Positions 1 to 8,621 of a stretch of 64,000 nucleotides of DNA are shown one piece after another (position 1 is the first letter of the stretch; each line of letters begins with the position of its first letter). Made by a program: the position numbers and the translations under genes. The notes below the pieces were generated by a model, which had not been told where the DNA came from, ran no database searches, and saw only the letters and a list, made by a program, of their open reading frames with translations. Source of the DNA: Malaciobacter marinus (GTDB lineage Bacteria > Campylobacterota > Campylobacteria > Campylobacterales > Arcobacteraceae); NCBI RefSeq assembly GCF_003544855.1, contig NZ_CP032101.1, forward strand, positions 682,001-746,000, in the 5' to 3' direction.

Positions 1-2
1 AA

Positions 3-698
3 GTAAATGTTTTAGAAAATATAAATTTAGAGATAAAAAAAGGTGATTTTTTAGCTATTATTGGACCAAATGGTGGTGGTAAAAGTACCTTGTTAAAACT
101 AATTTTAAAGCTTAAAGAACCTCAAAAAGGAAGTATAGAAAAGAGTCTAAAAGAAGAATCATTTGGCTATGTTCCTCAAAATACAAATTTAAATATTGAT
201 TTTCCTATAACAGCACTTGAAGTTGTTCTTATGGGACATATTGGTTCAAAAAGAAAACTCTTTGGTTATTCAAAAGAGGATATTGCTTGTGCTATGAAAT
301 CTTTAGAGCAAGTTGGTATGCAAGAGTTTGCAAAAAGTAAGATAGGAAATTTAAGTGGAGGGCAAAGACAAAGAGTCTTTATAGCAAGAGCACTATGTGC
401 AAATCCACAAGTAATGTTACTTGATGAACCAACAGCAAGTATTGATGTTAAAGGACAAAAAGAGGTTTATGAGTTACTTGCAAAATTAAATGAAAATATT
501 ACAATAGTAGTTGTAAGTCATGATATTTCTGTATTGTTAAATTATGCAAAAAGCGTAGCACATGTAAATAAAAATCTTGTTTATCATAAGCTTGATAATG
601 TTGAAAAAAATATTGATGATAGTGAGCATTTATGTGAAGTGGAACTTCTTTCAGCATTAGGAAAAAAATCTTCTTGTGGATGTAATCATGGATACTAA
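3..698 (+). CDS. znuC: zinc/manganese-type ABC transporter ATP-binding protein, 5'-partial
   Basis: The reading frame is open from the left edge, so the N-terminus is missing; an internal TTG at 90 is not the true start because Walker A (GPNGGGKST) is encoded just before it, at 63-89. The ABC signature LSGGQRQR, Walker B (VMLLDEPTA) and the H-loop (VVSHD) follow in normal order. The protein would energise metal import together with the overlapping permease gene. The C-terminus ends in a Cys/His tail (SSCGCNHGY) that could bind metal. The sequence fits the ZnuC/MntB class; zinc rather than manganese is an inference. The substrate-binding protein is not in the window and is presumably to the left. 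Confidence 0.85.
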   Translation, partial: VNVLENINLEIKKGDFLAIIGPNGGGKSTLLKLILKLKEPQKGSIEKSLKEESFGYVPQNTNLNIDFPITALEVVLMGHIGSKRKLFGYSKEDIACAMKSLEQVGMQEFAKSKIGNLSGGQRQRVFIARALCANPQVMLLDEPTASIDVKGQKEVYELLAKLNENITIVVVSHDISVLLNYAKSVAHVNKNLVYHKLDNVEKNIDDSEHLCEVELLSALGKKSSCGCNHGY

Positions 699-1497
699 TA
701 TGTTAATACAAGCATTATCATTTGATTTTGTTCAAAATGCACTTTTAGCTGGGGTTTTAATCTCAATTGCAGCAGGAATAATTGGTTCATTAGTTGTTGT
801 AAATAGACTTACCTTTTTAGCAGGTGGAATAGCTCATAGTTCATATGGTGGAATTGGTTTAGCAATTTTTCTAGGAATACCTATATTATTGGGAGCTACT
901 GTATTTGCTGTTATAACAGCAATATTTATAGCTTTTATTACTCAATATAATAAAACTAGAATTGATAGTATCATTGGAATGATGTGGGCCTTGGGAATGG
1001 CTATTGGTATTATATTTGTAGATTTAACTCCAGGATATAATGTAGATTTGATGAGTTACTTATTTGGTTCAATAATTGCTGTTTCAAATGAAGATATTAT
1101 ATATATGTTTACTTTAGATATCTTAGTAATCTTACTAATATCAATTTTTTATAAAGAGATTTTAGCTGTATCATATGATAGTGAATTTGCAAAATTAAGA
1201 GGTATTAGTGTTAGATTCTTTTATACACTTATATTAATTTTAGCAGCATTATGTGTAGTAGCAGCAATAAGAGTTGTAGGTTTGATTTTAGTAATTGCAC
1301 TTTTAACAATTCCCACGTATCTAGCAGAAATTTTTGCTTCTAAACTATCATCTATGATGATAATAAGTTCATTTTTTGCACTATTTTTTACAATAAGTGG
1401 CTTAGTGATTTCTTATTTTTATGATATAAGCTCTGGTGCAAGTATTATTATTGTTGGAGTTATAACTCTTTTTTTAGTAAAAGTAATAAAAAGATAA
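676..1497 (+). CDS. znuB: metal ABC transporter permease (ZnuB-like)
   Basis: A 273-residue multi-pass membrane protein of the ABC-3 family, which forms the channel for zinc, manganese or iron import. It has about seven to eight hydrophobic segments and the family's conserved stretch around residues 35-60 (VVNRLTFLAGGIAHSSYGG) and near 195-225 (RVVGLILVIALLTIPT). The GTG start at 676 overlaps the end of the ATPase gene by 23 bases, showing translational coupling; an in-frame ATG at 688 is a possible alternative. Loss of the binding protein gene beyond the edge prevents a firm metal assignment. Confidence 0.85.
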   Translation: MDVIMDTNMLIQALSFDFVQNALLAGVLISIAAGIIGSLVVVNRLTFLAGGIAHSSYGGIGLAIFLGIPILLGATVFAVITAIFIAFITQYNKTRIDSIIGMMWALGMAIGIIFVDLTPGYNVDLMSYLFGSIIAVSNEDIIYMFTLDILVILLISIFYKEILAVSYDSEFAKLRGISVRFFYTLILILAALCVVAAIRVVGLILVIALLTIPTYLAEIFASKLSSMMIISSFFALFFTISGLVISYFYDISSGASIIIVGVITLFLVKVIKR

Positions 1498-1540
1498 AAA
1501 TTAGATATAATAACAAAAATTAAAATAACGGAATAACCAT

Positions 1541-2383
1541 ATGAATAAACAGATAAAACTAGGTGAAATAAACACATTAAAAATAAACAGAGCAAGTGAA
1601 CCAGGACTTTATTTAATAAGTGAAGATGAGGTAGAAGTTTTACTTCCAAATGCATATATAAAAGATGGTATGGAACTTGGAAAAACAGTTGATGTATTTA
1701 TATATACAGATAGTGAAGATAGATTAGTTTCAACAACTTTAACTCCTAAATTAAAACTTAATGAAATAGCTGCTTTAGAAGTTGTAGATATAGCAAGATT
1801 TGGTGCTTTTGTAGATATTGGGTTACCAAAAGATATATTAGTTCCAATCAACAAACAAAAATCTCCTTTTAAAGTTGGTGAAAAAAGAGTTTTAAAATTA
1901 GTTGAAGATGAAAAATCAAATAGATTAATTGCTACTGAAAAGTTTAAAGAAGAGTATGATAGAAATACAAATAGTTTTAAAACAAATGATGAAGTAGAAA
2001 TAATTGTTTATAAAAAAACACCTTTAGGTTTTAAAGTATATGTAAATAAGAATTTCGAGGGAATGCTTTATCATAATGAAATATTTTCAAAATTAAATAT
2101 TGGTGATATTAAAAAAGCCTATGTTAAAACAGTAAGAGATGATGGAAAATTAGATATTGTTTTACAAAAAATAGGTGTTAAAAATAGTGATGATGATTTA
2201 TACAAAATAGTTGAAGTTTTAAAATCGAATAATAACTATTTAGAAGTTACATCAAAAAGTGATTCAGAATTGATTACAAAGCTTTTTGAAATGAGTAAAA
2301 AAAGATTTAAAGCAGCACTAAATACTTTAATTACAGAAAATAGAGTGATTTTAGAATCAAACGCAATAAAACTTAACCATTAA
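1541..2383 (+). CDS. S1-domain RNA-binding protein, CvfB family
   Basis: A 280-residue soluble protein with successive S1-like OB folds. The clearest is at about residues 70-130 (VVDIARFGAFVDIGLPKDILVP), and another lies at about 145-205. The last 60 residues look like a winged helix (LFEMSKKRFKAALNTLITENRVIL). Length and domain order match the CvfB/YitL family, RNA-binding proteins that affect virulence factor expression in Staphylococcus; the role in this group is unknown. It follows the transporter genes by 43 bases in the same direction and may be cotranscribed. Confidence 0.75.
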   Translation: MNKQIKLGEINTLKINRASEPGLYLISEDEVEVLLPNAYIKDGMELGKTVDVFIYTDSEDRLVSTTLTPKLKLNEIAALEVVDIARFGAFVDIGLPKDILVPINKQKSPFKVGEKRVLKLVEDEKSNRLIATEKFKEEYDRNTNSFKTNDEVEIIVYKKTPLGFKVYVNKNFEGMLYHNEIFSKLNIGDIKKAYVKTVRDDGKLDIVLQKIGVKNSDDDLYKIVEVLKSNNNYLEVTSKSDSELITKLFEMSKKRFKAALNTLITENRVILESNAIKLNH

Positions 2384-2439
2384 GTAATAATTCAAATAAA
2401 TTTTATATAATATTTTAAACAAAGAAATAAGGACAAAAA

Positions 2440-2976
2440 ATGGCAATTACACATTTAAAAGGTGAAGAAGTAAAACTTACTGGAAATGAAATAAATGTTT
2501 CAGATGTAGCTCCTATTGTAAAAATAGTAGGACAAGATTTAAGTGAAATACAAGTTGGTGGAGAAGAAGGTTGTGCACAAGTTTTAGTTGTTGTACCATC
2601 ATTAGATACACCAGTTTGTGCAGCAGAAGCTAGAAAATTCAATGAAGAAGCTGTAAAACTAGATAATGTAGAAGTAGTTGTTGCATCTATGGATTTACCT
2701 TTTGCAATGGGTAGATTTTGCACAACAGAGGGAATTGAAAATTTAAAAGTTGGAAGTGATTTTAGAAATAAAGAACTTGCTACAGCTTATGGAGTTTTAA
2801 TTGAAAGTGGAGCTTTAAGAGGTGTTGCTGCAAGAGCTGTATTTGTAATTAATGCAAGTGGAGTTGTTGTATATAAAGAAATTTGCAATGAAATAACAGA
2901 AGAGCCAAATTATGATGCTGCTTTTGAAGCTGCAAAAGAAGCAACAAATACATCTTGTTGTGGAACTTGTCAGTAA
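2440..2976 (+). CDS. tpx: thiol peroxidase Tpx (atypical 2-Cys peroxiredoxin)
   Basis: A 178-residue peroxiredoxin that reduces hydroperoxides using thioredoxin. The peroxidatic cysteine lies in PSLDTPVC (about residue 60) and the resolving cysteine in GRFCTTEG (about residue 95), the spacing expected for Tpx. No signal peptide is seen, so it should act in the cytoplasm. The C-terminus is extended beyond the usual Tpx end and finishes with CCGTCQ, an unusual cysteine cluster that might bind metal or form an extra redox pair. A strong hairpin with a T-run follows, so the gene ends its transcript here. Confidence 0.92.
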   Translation: MAITHLKGEEVKLTGNEINVSDVAPIVKIVGQDLSEIQVGGEEGCAQVLVVVPSLDTPVCAAEARKFNEEAVKLDNVEVVVASMDLPFAMGRFCTTEGIENLKVGSDFRNKELATAYGVLIESGALRGVAARAVFVINASGVVVYKEICNEITEEPNYDAAFEAAKEATNTSCCGTCQ

Positions 2977-3020
2977 TCAATTTTTTAATTTAACATTTGA
3001 GTTATAATTATTTAAACATT

Positions 3021-3047
3021 AAAAAGGAGTTTTAAACTCCTTTTTTT
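3021..3047 (+). terminator. intrinsic terminator after tpx
   Basis: AAAAAGGAGTTT pairs with AAACTCCTTTTT and runs into seven T residues. It sits 45 bases after the tpx stop and just before the ribosome binding site of the next gene (GGAG at 3051). Confidence 0.8.
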
Positions 3048-3059
3048 ATAGGAGTAATT

Positions 3060-4250
3060 ATGACTACTTGGTATAAGAATTTTTCTAGCCAACCCCATCA
3101 AGCTTTCTTTTCAAATGGAATGATTTTTTTCATTCTTTTTTTATCTTTAATTTTAGGTGTATATACACAAAAAATATCAATTGACAGTTCAATATTAGAT
3201 TATCATGCTTATAGTATGATTCACATTGTGTTTATTCAGTTTTTTATTGGATTTTTGTATGTAGTTTTTCCCAGATTTTTAGTACAAGCACAAATAAAAG
3301 TATCAACTTATATGAAACACTTTTATCTATATTTTTTTAGTAGTGTTGGCTTTTTTATCTCATTGTTATTTGCAAATGAATATTTGTTTCTTTTCTCTTT
3401 TACTCTTTTACTTGCACAAATTTTATCATTTAAAACACTGTATGAAATCTATAAAAATAGTAAGGTTACGAATAAATATGATGCTAAATGGATATTGATT
3501 TGTTTTTTTGCAGGATTAATTTCTCACATACTTTTTTACATATCATTTTTTGATGTTTCTTTTTCATTTACTTTAAAAAAACTTGCTATTAATAGTGGTT
3601 TTTATATATTTTCATTTGGAATCATTTTTGCAGTATCTCAAAGAATGATACCATTTTTTACACAAGTAAAAGTGCCTGAGTATAAAATAAATAAAAGTTC
3701 AAAAATTATGGAGATATTTTTCTTTTTGATGCTATTAAAAGTAATAGCATTGTTTTTTGAAAATGCTTATTTTAGTCTAATTAGTGATACACTATTTTTT
3801 GTATTTTTTGTAAATGAATTAATAAAATGGAAGCTTCCAATATTTAAAGTTAGTGCAATTATGTGGGTTTTATATTTATCTTTATTTTGGATTCCACTTG
3901 GATTTTTTATATCTATATTAGAAAATAGCTTTTCTATTTTAAATATTGATTTTATTTTCGAAAAGGCATCTTTGCATGCTTTTGCTTTAGGATATTTTAC
4001 AACAATTCTATTAGGTTTTGGAACTAGGGTAGTTTTAGGACATTCTGGAAGAACGCCTTATGCAAATAGTTTTACAAAGTTTTTATTTTTAGCATTGCAA
4101 GGGGTAATTATCTTAAGGGTATTTGCATCTTTTACTTTAAATAGTAATTTAAACTATGTTTTCTGGATAAATATATCTTCTTTTTTCCTTTTGTTGATTT
4201 TAATTTTATGGTCAAGTAGTTACTTAAAAATATTATTAAAAGGCAAATAA
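3060..4250 (+). CDS. NnrS family haem- and copper-type membrane protein
   Basis: A 396-residue protein with about 12 hydrophobic segments and almost no soluble loops. The family signature is at about residues 304-330 (HAFALGYFTTILLGFGTR, then LGHSGR). NnrS proteins carry haem and copper in the inner membrane and help cells tolerate nitric oxide in Rhodobacter and Vibrio; the exact reaction is not settled. The start ATG at 3060 has GGAG at 3051-3054 upstream. No nitric oxide reductase gene is nearby, so the link to NO comes only from the family. Confidence 0.78.
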   Translation: MTTWYKNFSSQPHQAFFSNGMIFFILFLSLILGVYTQKISIDSSILDYHAYSMIHIVFIQFFIGFLYVVFPRFLVQAQIKVSTYMKHFYLYFFSSVGFFISLLFANEYLFLFSFTLLLAQILSFKTLYEIYKNSKVTNKYDAKWILICFFAGLISHILFYISFFDVSFSFTLKKLAINSGFYIFSFGIIFAVSQRMIPFFTQVKVPEYKINKSSKIMEIFFFLMLLKVIALFFENAYFSLISDTLFFVFFVNELIKWKLPIFKVSAIMWVLYLSLFWIPLGFFISILENSFSILNIDFIFEKASLHAFALGYFTTILLGFGTRVVLGHSGRTPYANSFTKFLFLALQGVIILRVFASFTLNSNLNYVFWINISSFFLLLILILWSSSYLKILLKGK

Positions 4251-4313
4251 ATACTACACATATCCTTAACAAATATGTTATAAACTATAATAACAGATTT
4301 TAAAGGATATGCT

Positions 4314-5273
4314 ATGTATAAACTTACAAAAAAAGATTGGGAAATTAGTGAAAATGAAGTAACTTCAAAAGAGTTATTTGATAATAGAAGAACTTTCTTA
4401 AAACTTGGTGCTGCAAGTGTAATTGCAAGTGGTTCTATTATGGAAGCTTTAGCAAAAGAAAAAATGCCTATTAAGAATCTAAAATTTACAGAAGATCCAA
4501 ATCCCAATAATCTAATACTTAATACTTATGAACAGATAACTTCACATAATAACTTTTATGAGTTTACTACAAATCAAAGAAAAGTAAAAGATATGGCTCA
4601 TACTTTAAATACGAAAAATTGGACTATAAAAGTTGATGGATTGGTTGAAAAACCAATGACTTTAGATTTTGATGATTTGTTAAAAAAGTTTGCTTTAGAA
4701 GAAAGAATTTATAGATTTAGATGTGTTGAGGGTTGGTCTATGGTTGTTCCTTGGATTGGATTTGAGTTGTCTAAACTTATCAAATATCTAAAACCTTTAT
4801 CTAGTGCAAAATATATAAGATTTGAAACTTTATATGATGAGCAGATGTTCCCTGATCAAAAAAATAAAGTTTTCAATGCTATTGATTATCCTTATGTTGA
4901 AGGTCTTAGAATGGATGAAGCTATGAATGAACTTACACTAATGGCTGTTGGCTTATATGGTTCATCAATGCCAAAGCAAAATGGGGCTCCAATTAGGCTA
5001 ATAGTTCCTTGGAAGTATGGTTTTAAATCTATTAAATCAATTGCAAAAATCTCTTTTACAGATAAAGAACCACTTAATACTTGGCAAAAAGAGAATCCAA
5101 AAGAGTATGGCTTTTATGCAAATGTAAATCCAAAGGTTGACCACCCAAGATGGTCACAAGCTAGGGAGAGAGTTTTAGGTAAATTCTTTAAACAAAATAC
5201 ATTAATGTTCAATGGTTATGAAAAACAAGTTGCACATTTATATAAAGGTATGGACTTAACAAAGGATTTTTAG
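4314..5273 (+). CDS. msrP: protein-methionine-sulfoxide reductase catalytic subunit MsrP
   Basis: A 319-residue periplasmic molybdopterin enzyme that repairs oxidised methionine in envelope proteins. A twin-arginine signal is at residues 25-30 (RRTFLK) followed by a hydrophobic stretch ending in EALA, indicating Tat export with cofactor bound. The molybdenum-ligand cysteine is C137 in RFRCVEGW, and [19 protein letters not shown] is typical of YedY/MsrP. The AAAGGA ribosome site precedes the ATG. The stop overlaps the start of msrQ by one base, so the two are one operon. Confidence 0.92.
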   Translation: MYKLTKKDWEISENEVTSKELFDNRRTFLKLGAASVIASGSIMEALAKEKMPIKNLKFTEDPNPNNLILNTYEQITSHNNFYEFTTNQRKVKDMAHTLNTKNWTIKVDGLVEKPMTLDFDDLLKKFALEERIYRFRCVEGWSMVVPWIGFELSKLIKYLKPLSSAKYIRFETLYDEQMFPDQKNKVFNAIDYPYVEGLRMDEAMNELTLMAVGLYGSSMPKQNGAPIRLIVPWKYGFKSIKSIAKISFTDKEPLNTWQKENPKEYGFYANVNPKVDHPRWSQARERVLGKFFKQNTLMFNGYEKQVAHLYKGMDLTKDF

Positions 5274-5824
5274 TGAAATATTTATTATTTGTGCTTTTTT
5301 TATTACCTTTAGTAGTTACATCATATGAATTGTTTATTTTACAAAATGTAAATGATCCAATAAAATATATATATACAGTAACAGGTGTTATTTCAACAGT
5401 TTTGTTATTTTTTAGTATTTGTTTATCTATGATAAGAAAATGGGTTAATCTAATAAAATATAGAAAAATGATAGGACTTTTTGGATTTTTCTATGCATTT
5501 TTACATTTTTTAAATTTTACTATTTTAGATGCACAACTTGATTTTAGTTTTATAATAAAACAAAGTTTAGATAAGCCATTTATTTATATTGGAATGATTG
5601 CATTTTTTATTCTTTTATTTATGGCTATTACATCAAAAAAGAATCTATTTAAAAAGTACAATAAGTATCATAAGCTAATTTACTTTGCTTTAATACTAAT
5701 AACAATACATTTTGTGATGGCTCAAAAGTCATTGACTTTTATTCAATTTTCATACATAATATTAATTTTAGCAATAGGATATTTTAAACTTTTACAACAA
5801 ATTATTAAAAGAAATACAATATAA
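5273..5824 (+). CDS. msrQ: haem-binding membrane subunit MsrQ
   Basis: A 183-residue ferric-reductase-like protein with five to six membrane segments. It passes quinol or flavin-derived electrons to MsrP. Histidines suitable for haem are seen in FLHFLNF, KYHKLIYF and ITIHFVM. The GTG start at 5273 shares its first base with the msrP stop codon. Its length is somewhat shorter than the about 210 residues of E. coli MsrQ. Position directly after msrP makes the call firm despite low sequence identity in membrane regions. Confidence 0.85.
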   Translation: MKYLLFVLFLLPLVVTSYELFILQNVNDPIKYIYTVTGVISTVLLFFSICLSMIRKWVNLIKYRKMIGLFGFFYAFLHFLNFTILDAQLDFSFIIKQSLDKPFIYIGMIAFFILLFMAITSKKNLFKKYNKYHKLIYFALILITIHFVMAQKSLTFIQFSYIILILAIGYFKLLQQIIKRNTI

Positions 5825-5828
5825 GTGT

Positions 5829-5886
5829 ATAGTTAACTATTTGTTAACTATTTGTTGAGATTTAGTTAATACTATACTGTTATAAT
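5829..5886 (+). promoter_or_regulatory. operator-like TTAACTA repeats and promoter of candidate small RNA
   Basis: A 12-base palindrome ATAGTTAACTAT (5829-5840) begins a perfect tandem duplication of TTAACTATTTG (5833-5843 and 5844-5854). An inverted copy, TAGTTAA, follows at 5863-5869. A TATAAT -10 box lies at 5881-5886. The arrangement suggests a regulator site just upstream of a promoter. Which protein binds is unknown. Confidence 0.5.
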
Positions 5887-5891
5887 TTTTA

Positions 5892-6022
5892 CAGAAATAA
5901 GCAAGATACGGACTTACTTATTTTCCAGTAAAAATAGACAGCGAATTAGAAGTTTTCCGACAACTAATTTTTTATGTTTCCTTGTGTGTAAAAAAGGCCT
6001 TCTTTTGAAGGTCTTTTTTTTT
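5892..6022 (+). ncRNA. candidate intergenic small RNA with its own promoter and terminator
   Basis: No reading frame of note occupies this stretch. It starts just after a TATAAT box and ends in a strong intrinsic terminator (arms 5991-6002 and 6007-6018, tetraloop TTTT, then T-run). Two further hairpins can be drawn: AATAAGCAAG with CTTACTTATT (one mismatch) and AATTAG with CTAATT. About 130 bases long. It matches no small RNA I recognise: the core motifs of SRP RNA, tmRNA and RNase P RNA are absent. It could also be the 3' untranslated tail of msrPQ. Confidence 0.45.
5991..6022 (+). terminator. intrinsic terminator
   Basis: AAAAAGGCCTTC, loop TTTT, GAAGGTCTTTTT and a continuing T-run. It separates the msrPQ and small-RNA transcript from the downstream lipid-modification operon. 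Confidence 0.85.
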
Positions 6023-6040
6023 GCCCAAAAAATCCAAATA

Positions 6041-6091
6041 TTAACTAACAAATATTAACTACTAAAAAACTTTATATGATTATATTATAAC
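6041..6091 (+). promoter_or_regulatory. promoter region of the SDR to DUF3833 operon with two TTAACTA boxes
   Basis: TTAACTA occurs at 6041-6047 and again at 6055-6061, 14 bases apart. A -10-like TATAAC is at 6086-6091 and the ribosome site AAAGGA precedes the ATG at 6118. The same heptamer occurs in the promoter of the candidate small RNA about 200 bases upstream, suggesting shared control. Confidence 0.45.
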
Positions 6092-6117
6092 TCAATGCTT
6101 GAAATAAAGGACATGCT

Positions 6118-6873
6118 ATGTCTAGAAAAATTTGGATAATTGGAGCTAGCAGTGGAATAGGTTTAAACCTTGTTTTACTTTGGCTTGAGAAAGGCTATAG
6201 TGTTATAGTTAGTGCAAGAAGTGCTACTAAATCAAAAGAGTTAATATCATTGATGGGAAAATATCCTTCTAAATTAACTTTAATAAATATTGATGTGAGT
6301 AATGAATCTTCAATTAAAGATTCCCTTGAAAAAATAAAATCACAAGAACACAAAATAGATTTACTTTTTTATAATGCAGCTGTTTACAATACTTTTGATT
6401 TAGATAATTGGAATATCAAAGATTTTGAGCAAATGGTTGATATTAATTATCTAGGAGCTATTAGAGTAATATCTATTCTAAAAGATTTTTTTCAAGAGCA
6501 AGGTTTTGGTAAATGGATATTTAATTGTAGTTTATCTAGTGATTTTGGACTTCCTTATGGGGGTGCTTATAGTGCTTCTAAAGCTGCACTTGTAAATATT
6601 TTACAATCAATTCATCCAGAATTAAAAAGAAAAAATATAGAACTTCAAATTATTAATCATGGCTTTGTAAATACAAGACTTACTAAAAAAAATGATTTTG
6701 AAATGCCTCAACTTTTAGAACCTATTGATGCTGCTAAAATAATTGCTTCACAAATAGAAAAAAACAAAGGCTTTGAGATAAGGTTTCCTTTTAAACTGGC
6801 ACTATTTTTAAAACTTCTAAAAATTTTACCTTATTTTATTTCATTAAATATTACAAAAAGGCTTTTAAAATGA
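6118..6873 (+). CDS. short-chain dehydrogenase/reductase
   Basis: A 251-residue classical SDR: the NAD(P)-binding glycine motif GASSGIG is at residues 9-15, an NAA-type motif (YNAAVY) at about 84, and the catalytic Ser and Tyr-x-x-x-Lys in CSLSSDFGLPYGGAYSASK. It oxidises or reduces an alcohol/ketone; the substrate is not known. It is the first gene of an eight-gene run and its end overlaps the next gene by four bases. SDR genes accompany the DUF1365/CFA-synthase-like/FAD-oxidase set in other proteobacteria, which suggests a lipid or lipid-derived substrate. Confidence 0.82.
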   Translation: MSRKIWIIGASSGIGLNLVLLWLEKGYSVIVSARSATKSKELISLMGKYPSKLTLINIDVSNESSIKDSLEKIKSQEHKIDLLFYNAAVYNTFDLDNWNIKDFEQMVDINYLGAIRVISILKDFFQEQGFGKWIFNCSLSSDFGLPYGGAYSASKAALVNILQSIHPELKRKNIELQIINHGFVNTRLTKKNDFEMPQLLEPIDAAKIIASQIEKNKGFEIRFPFKLALFLKLLKILPYFISLNITKRLLK

Positions 6874-7307
6874 AAAATAAAGACTATTTAAAAGCATATT
6901 GTGAGTTTTTTGAAACTATAAATAAAGATACACAATTTGAAAAATATAACTATTTTTTTGATGAAAACTCTATTTTTCAAGACCCTTTTCAAAAAGTTGT
7001 AGGTGTAGAAAAAATTTATGAAGTTTTTCAAGATATGTATGAAGTTTTATATGAAGCTAAATTTATAGTATTAAGTCATAGTTGTGATGAAACACAATCT
7101 TTTATACATTGGATTTTTGAGTATAAAACAAAAAAAGATTCAGATTTCAACTCATTTGAGGGAGTAAGTATTGTAAAGTTTAATGATAATGCAAGGGTTT
7201 CTTCACATGTAGATTATTGGGATGCTGCAAGTAATATTTATGAAAAAATACCTTTATTAGGTTTTATTTTAAGACTTATTAAAAAAAAGATAAGTATAAA
7301 TGAATAA
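6870..7307 (+). CDS. NTF2-like / SnoaL-like small protein
   Basis: A 145-residue protein whose pattern fits the cone-shaped NTF2/SnoaL fold: N-terminal helices, then YFFDENSIFQDPFQKVVGVEKI (residues 28-50) and alternating strands ending in HVDYWDAASNIYEKIP. Members of this fold are isomerases, hydrolases or binding proteins, so the activity cannot be named. It overlaps the SDR gene by four bases and the MFS gene by eight, so it is cotranslated with them. No signal peptide. Confidence 0.65.
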   Translation: MKNKDYLKAYCEFFETINKDTQFEKYNYFFDENSIFQDPFQKVVGVEKIYEVFQDMYEVLYEAKFIVLSHSCDETQSFIHWIFEYKTKKDSDFNSFEGVSIVKFNDNARVSSHVDYWDAASNIYEKIPLLGFILRLIKKKISINE

Positions 7308-8556
7308 AGAACTTTCAAAATTAAAACTTTTTTCATACTCATTATTTGCTATTCCTTTAGCTATTTTAGGTTTACCTTTATATATTTATCTTCCAACTTT
7401 TTATGCAAAAGATGTTGGAATTGATATGGCACTAGTAGGAGCTACTCTTTTAATTGCAAGGGTTATTGATGTTTTTACTGATCCTATTATTGGAAGATTA
7501 AGTGATAAATATTTTAAAAGATATGTTTTTATAATAATTGGTTCAATAATAGTGTTATTTTCATTTTATTTTTTAACTCATCCTCTAAGTAATGCAAATG
7601 CTTTTTATTTGTTTATTTTTTCAGTACTTATTTATACTGGATGGAGTTTATTAACTATTCCATATTTTAGTTTAAGTGCAGAGATAAGTTTTAACAAAAA
7701 TCATAATAATCTTCTAGCTTCAAGTAGAGAGTTTTTTACGATAATAGCTGTTGTTCTAGCTTTATTTTTACCCTATTATTATAATATCTCAAAAGATGAA
7801 CAAAAATCTTTACTTTTAATGTGGGAGTTGGTGTTATATTTACTTCCCATTCTTTTGATTTTTTTAGTATTTGGAACTAAAAATACACAAAAAATAGATG
7901 CAGATATAACAATAAAAGAATCATTTGTATTCTTGAAAGAAAATAGTTTCAAATTTAGAAAACTCTTTTTTGCTTTTTTTATAAATAACATTGCAAATGC
8001 TATACCTGCAACTTTATTTATACTTTTTGTAACTTATGTATTAAATGAAAAAGATTCAATTGGAGTACTTCTTTTAGTATATTTTTTATCAGGGGTTTTA
8101 GCTTTACCTTTTTGGTATTATATTTCTAAAAGATTTGGTAAAAAAAATAGTTGGATTTATTCTATAATCTTAGCTTCACTAGTTTTTTTATATGTTCCTT
8201 TTTTATCAGAAGGTGATTTTGTACCTTTTTTGATTGTATGTATTATCTCAGGCTTTAGTTTAGGTGCAGATATGTTTTTGCCCTCATCAATTCAAGCAGA
8301 TATAGCACAAGAGTTTACAAAACAAAATAGTCAATTTACTGGAGTTTTATTTAGTTTTTGGGCTATGCTTACAAAATTAGCACTTGCAAGTGCGGTGGGA
8401 ATTACTTTTATTATTTTAGGAGTTTTTGGTTTTGATTCAAATCCTCAATCCTCAACTTCACAACTATTGTTATCTTCTTTATATGGTTTCTTTCCTATAA
8501 CTTTAAAACTTCTTGCTGTAGTATTTATTCTAAAATCAAAACATCTTAAATATTAA
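7300..8556 (+). CDS. MFS transporter, GPH (MelB-like) type
   Basis: A 418-residue carrier with 12 predicted membrane segments. The loop after the second segment reads DVFTDPIIGRLSDK, as in the glycoside-pentoside-hexuronide/cation symporter branch. In this operon a lipid-related cargo is more likely than a sugar, but that is inference from the neighbours. It overlaps the preceding gene by eight bases. After it there is a 65-base gap with an AGGAGAAG ribosome site for the lipocalin gene. Confidence 0.72.
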   Translation: MNKELSKLKLFSYSLFAIPLAILGLPLYIYLPTFYAKDVGIDMALVGATLLIARVIDVFTDPIIGRLSDKYFKRYVFIIIGSIIVLFSFYFLTHPLSNANAFYLFIFSVLIYTGWSLLTIPYFSLSAEISFNKNHNNLLASSREFFTIIAVVLALFLPYYYNISKDEQKSLLLMWELVLYLLPILLIFLVFGTKNTQKIDADITIKESFVFLKENSFKFRKLFFAFFINNIANAIPATLFILFVTYVLNEKDSIGVLLLVYFLSGVLALPFWYYISKRFGKKNSWIYSIILASLVFLYVPFLSEGDFVPFLIVCIISGFSLGADMFLPSSIQADIAQEFTKQNSQFTGVLFSFWAMLTKLALASAVGITFIILGVFGFDSNPQSSTSQLLLSSLYGFFPITLKLLAVVFILKSKHLKY

Positions 8557-8621
8557 CTGACTATTTATAAGTACAAAACAGCACTAATTTACAATAAAAT
8601 AACCATACAGGAGAAGAAAAG

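Noticed and set aside
5892-6022. SRP RNA, tmRNA or RNase P RNA
   Set aside because: The length and hairpins do not match and none of the core conserved motifs of these RNAs is visible.
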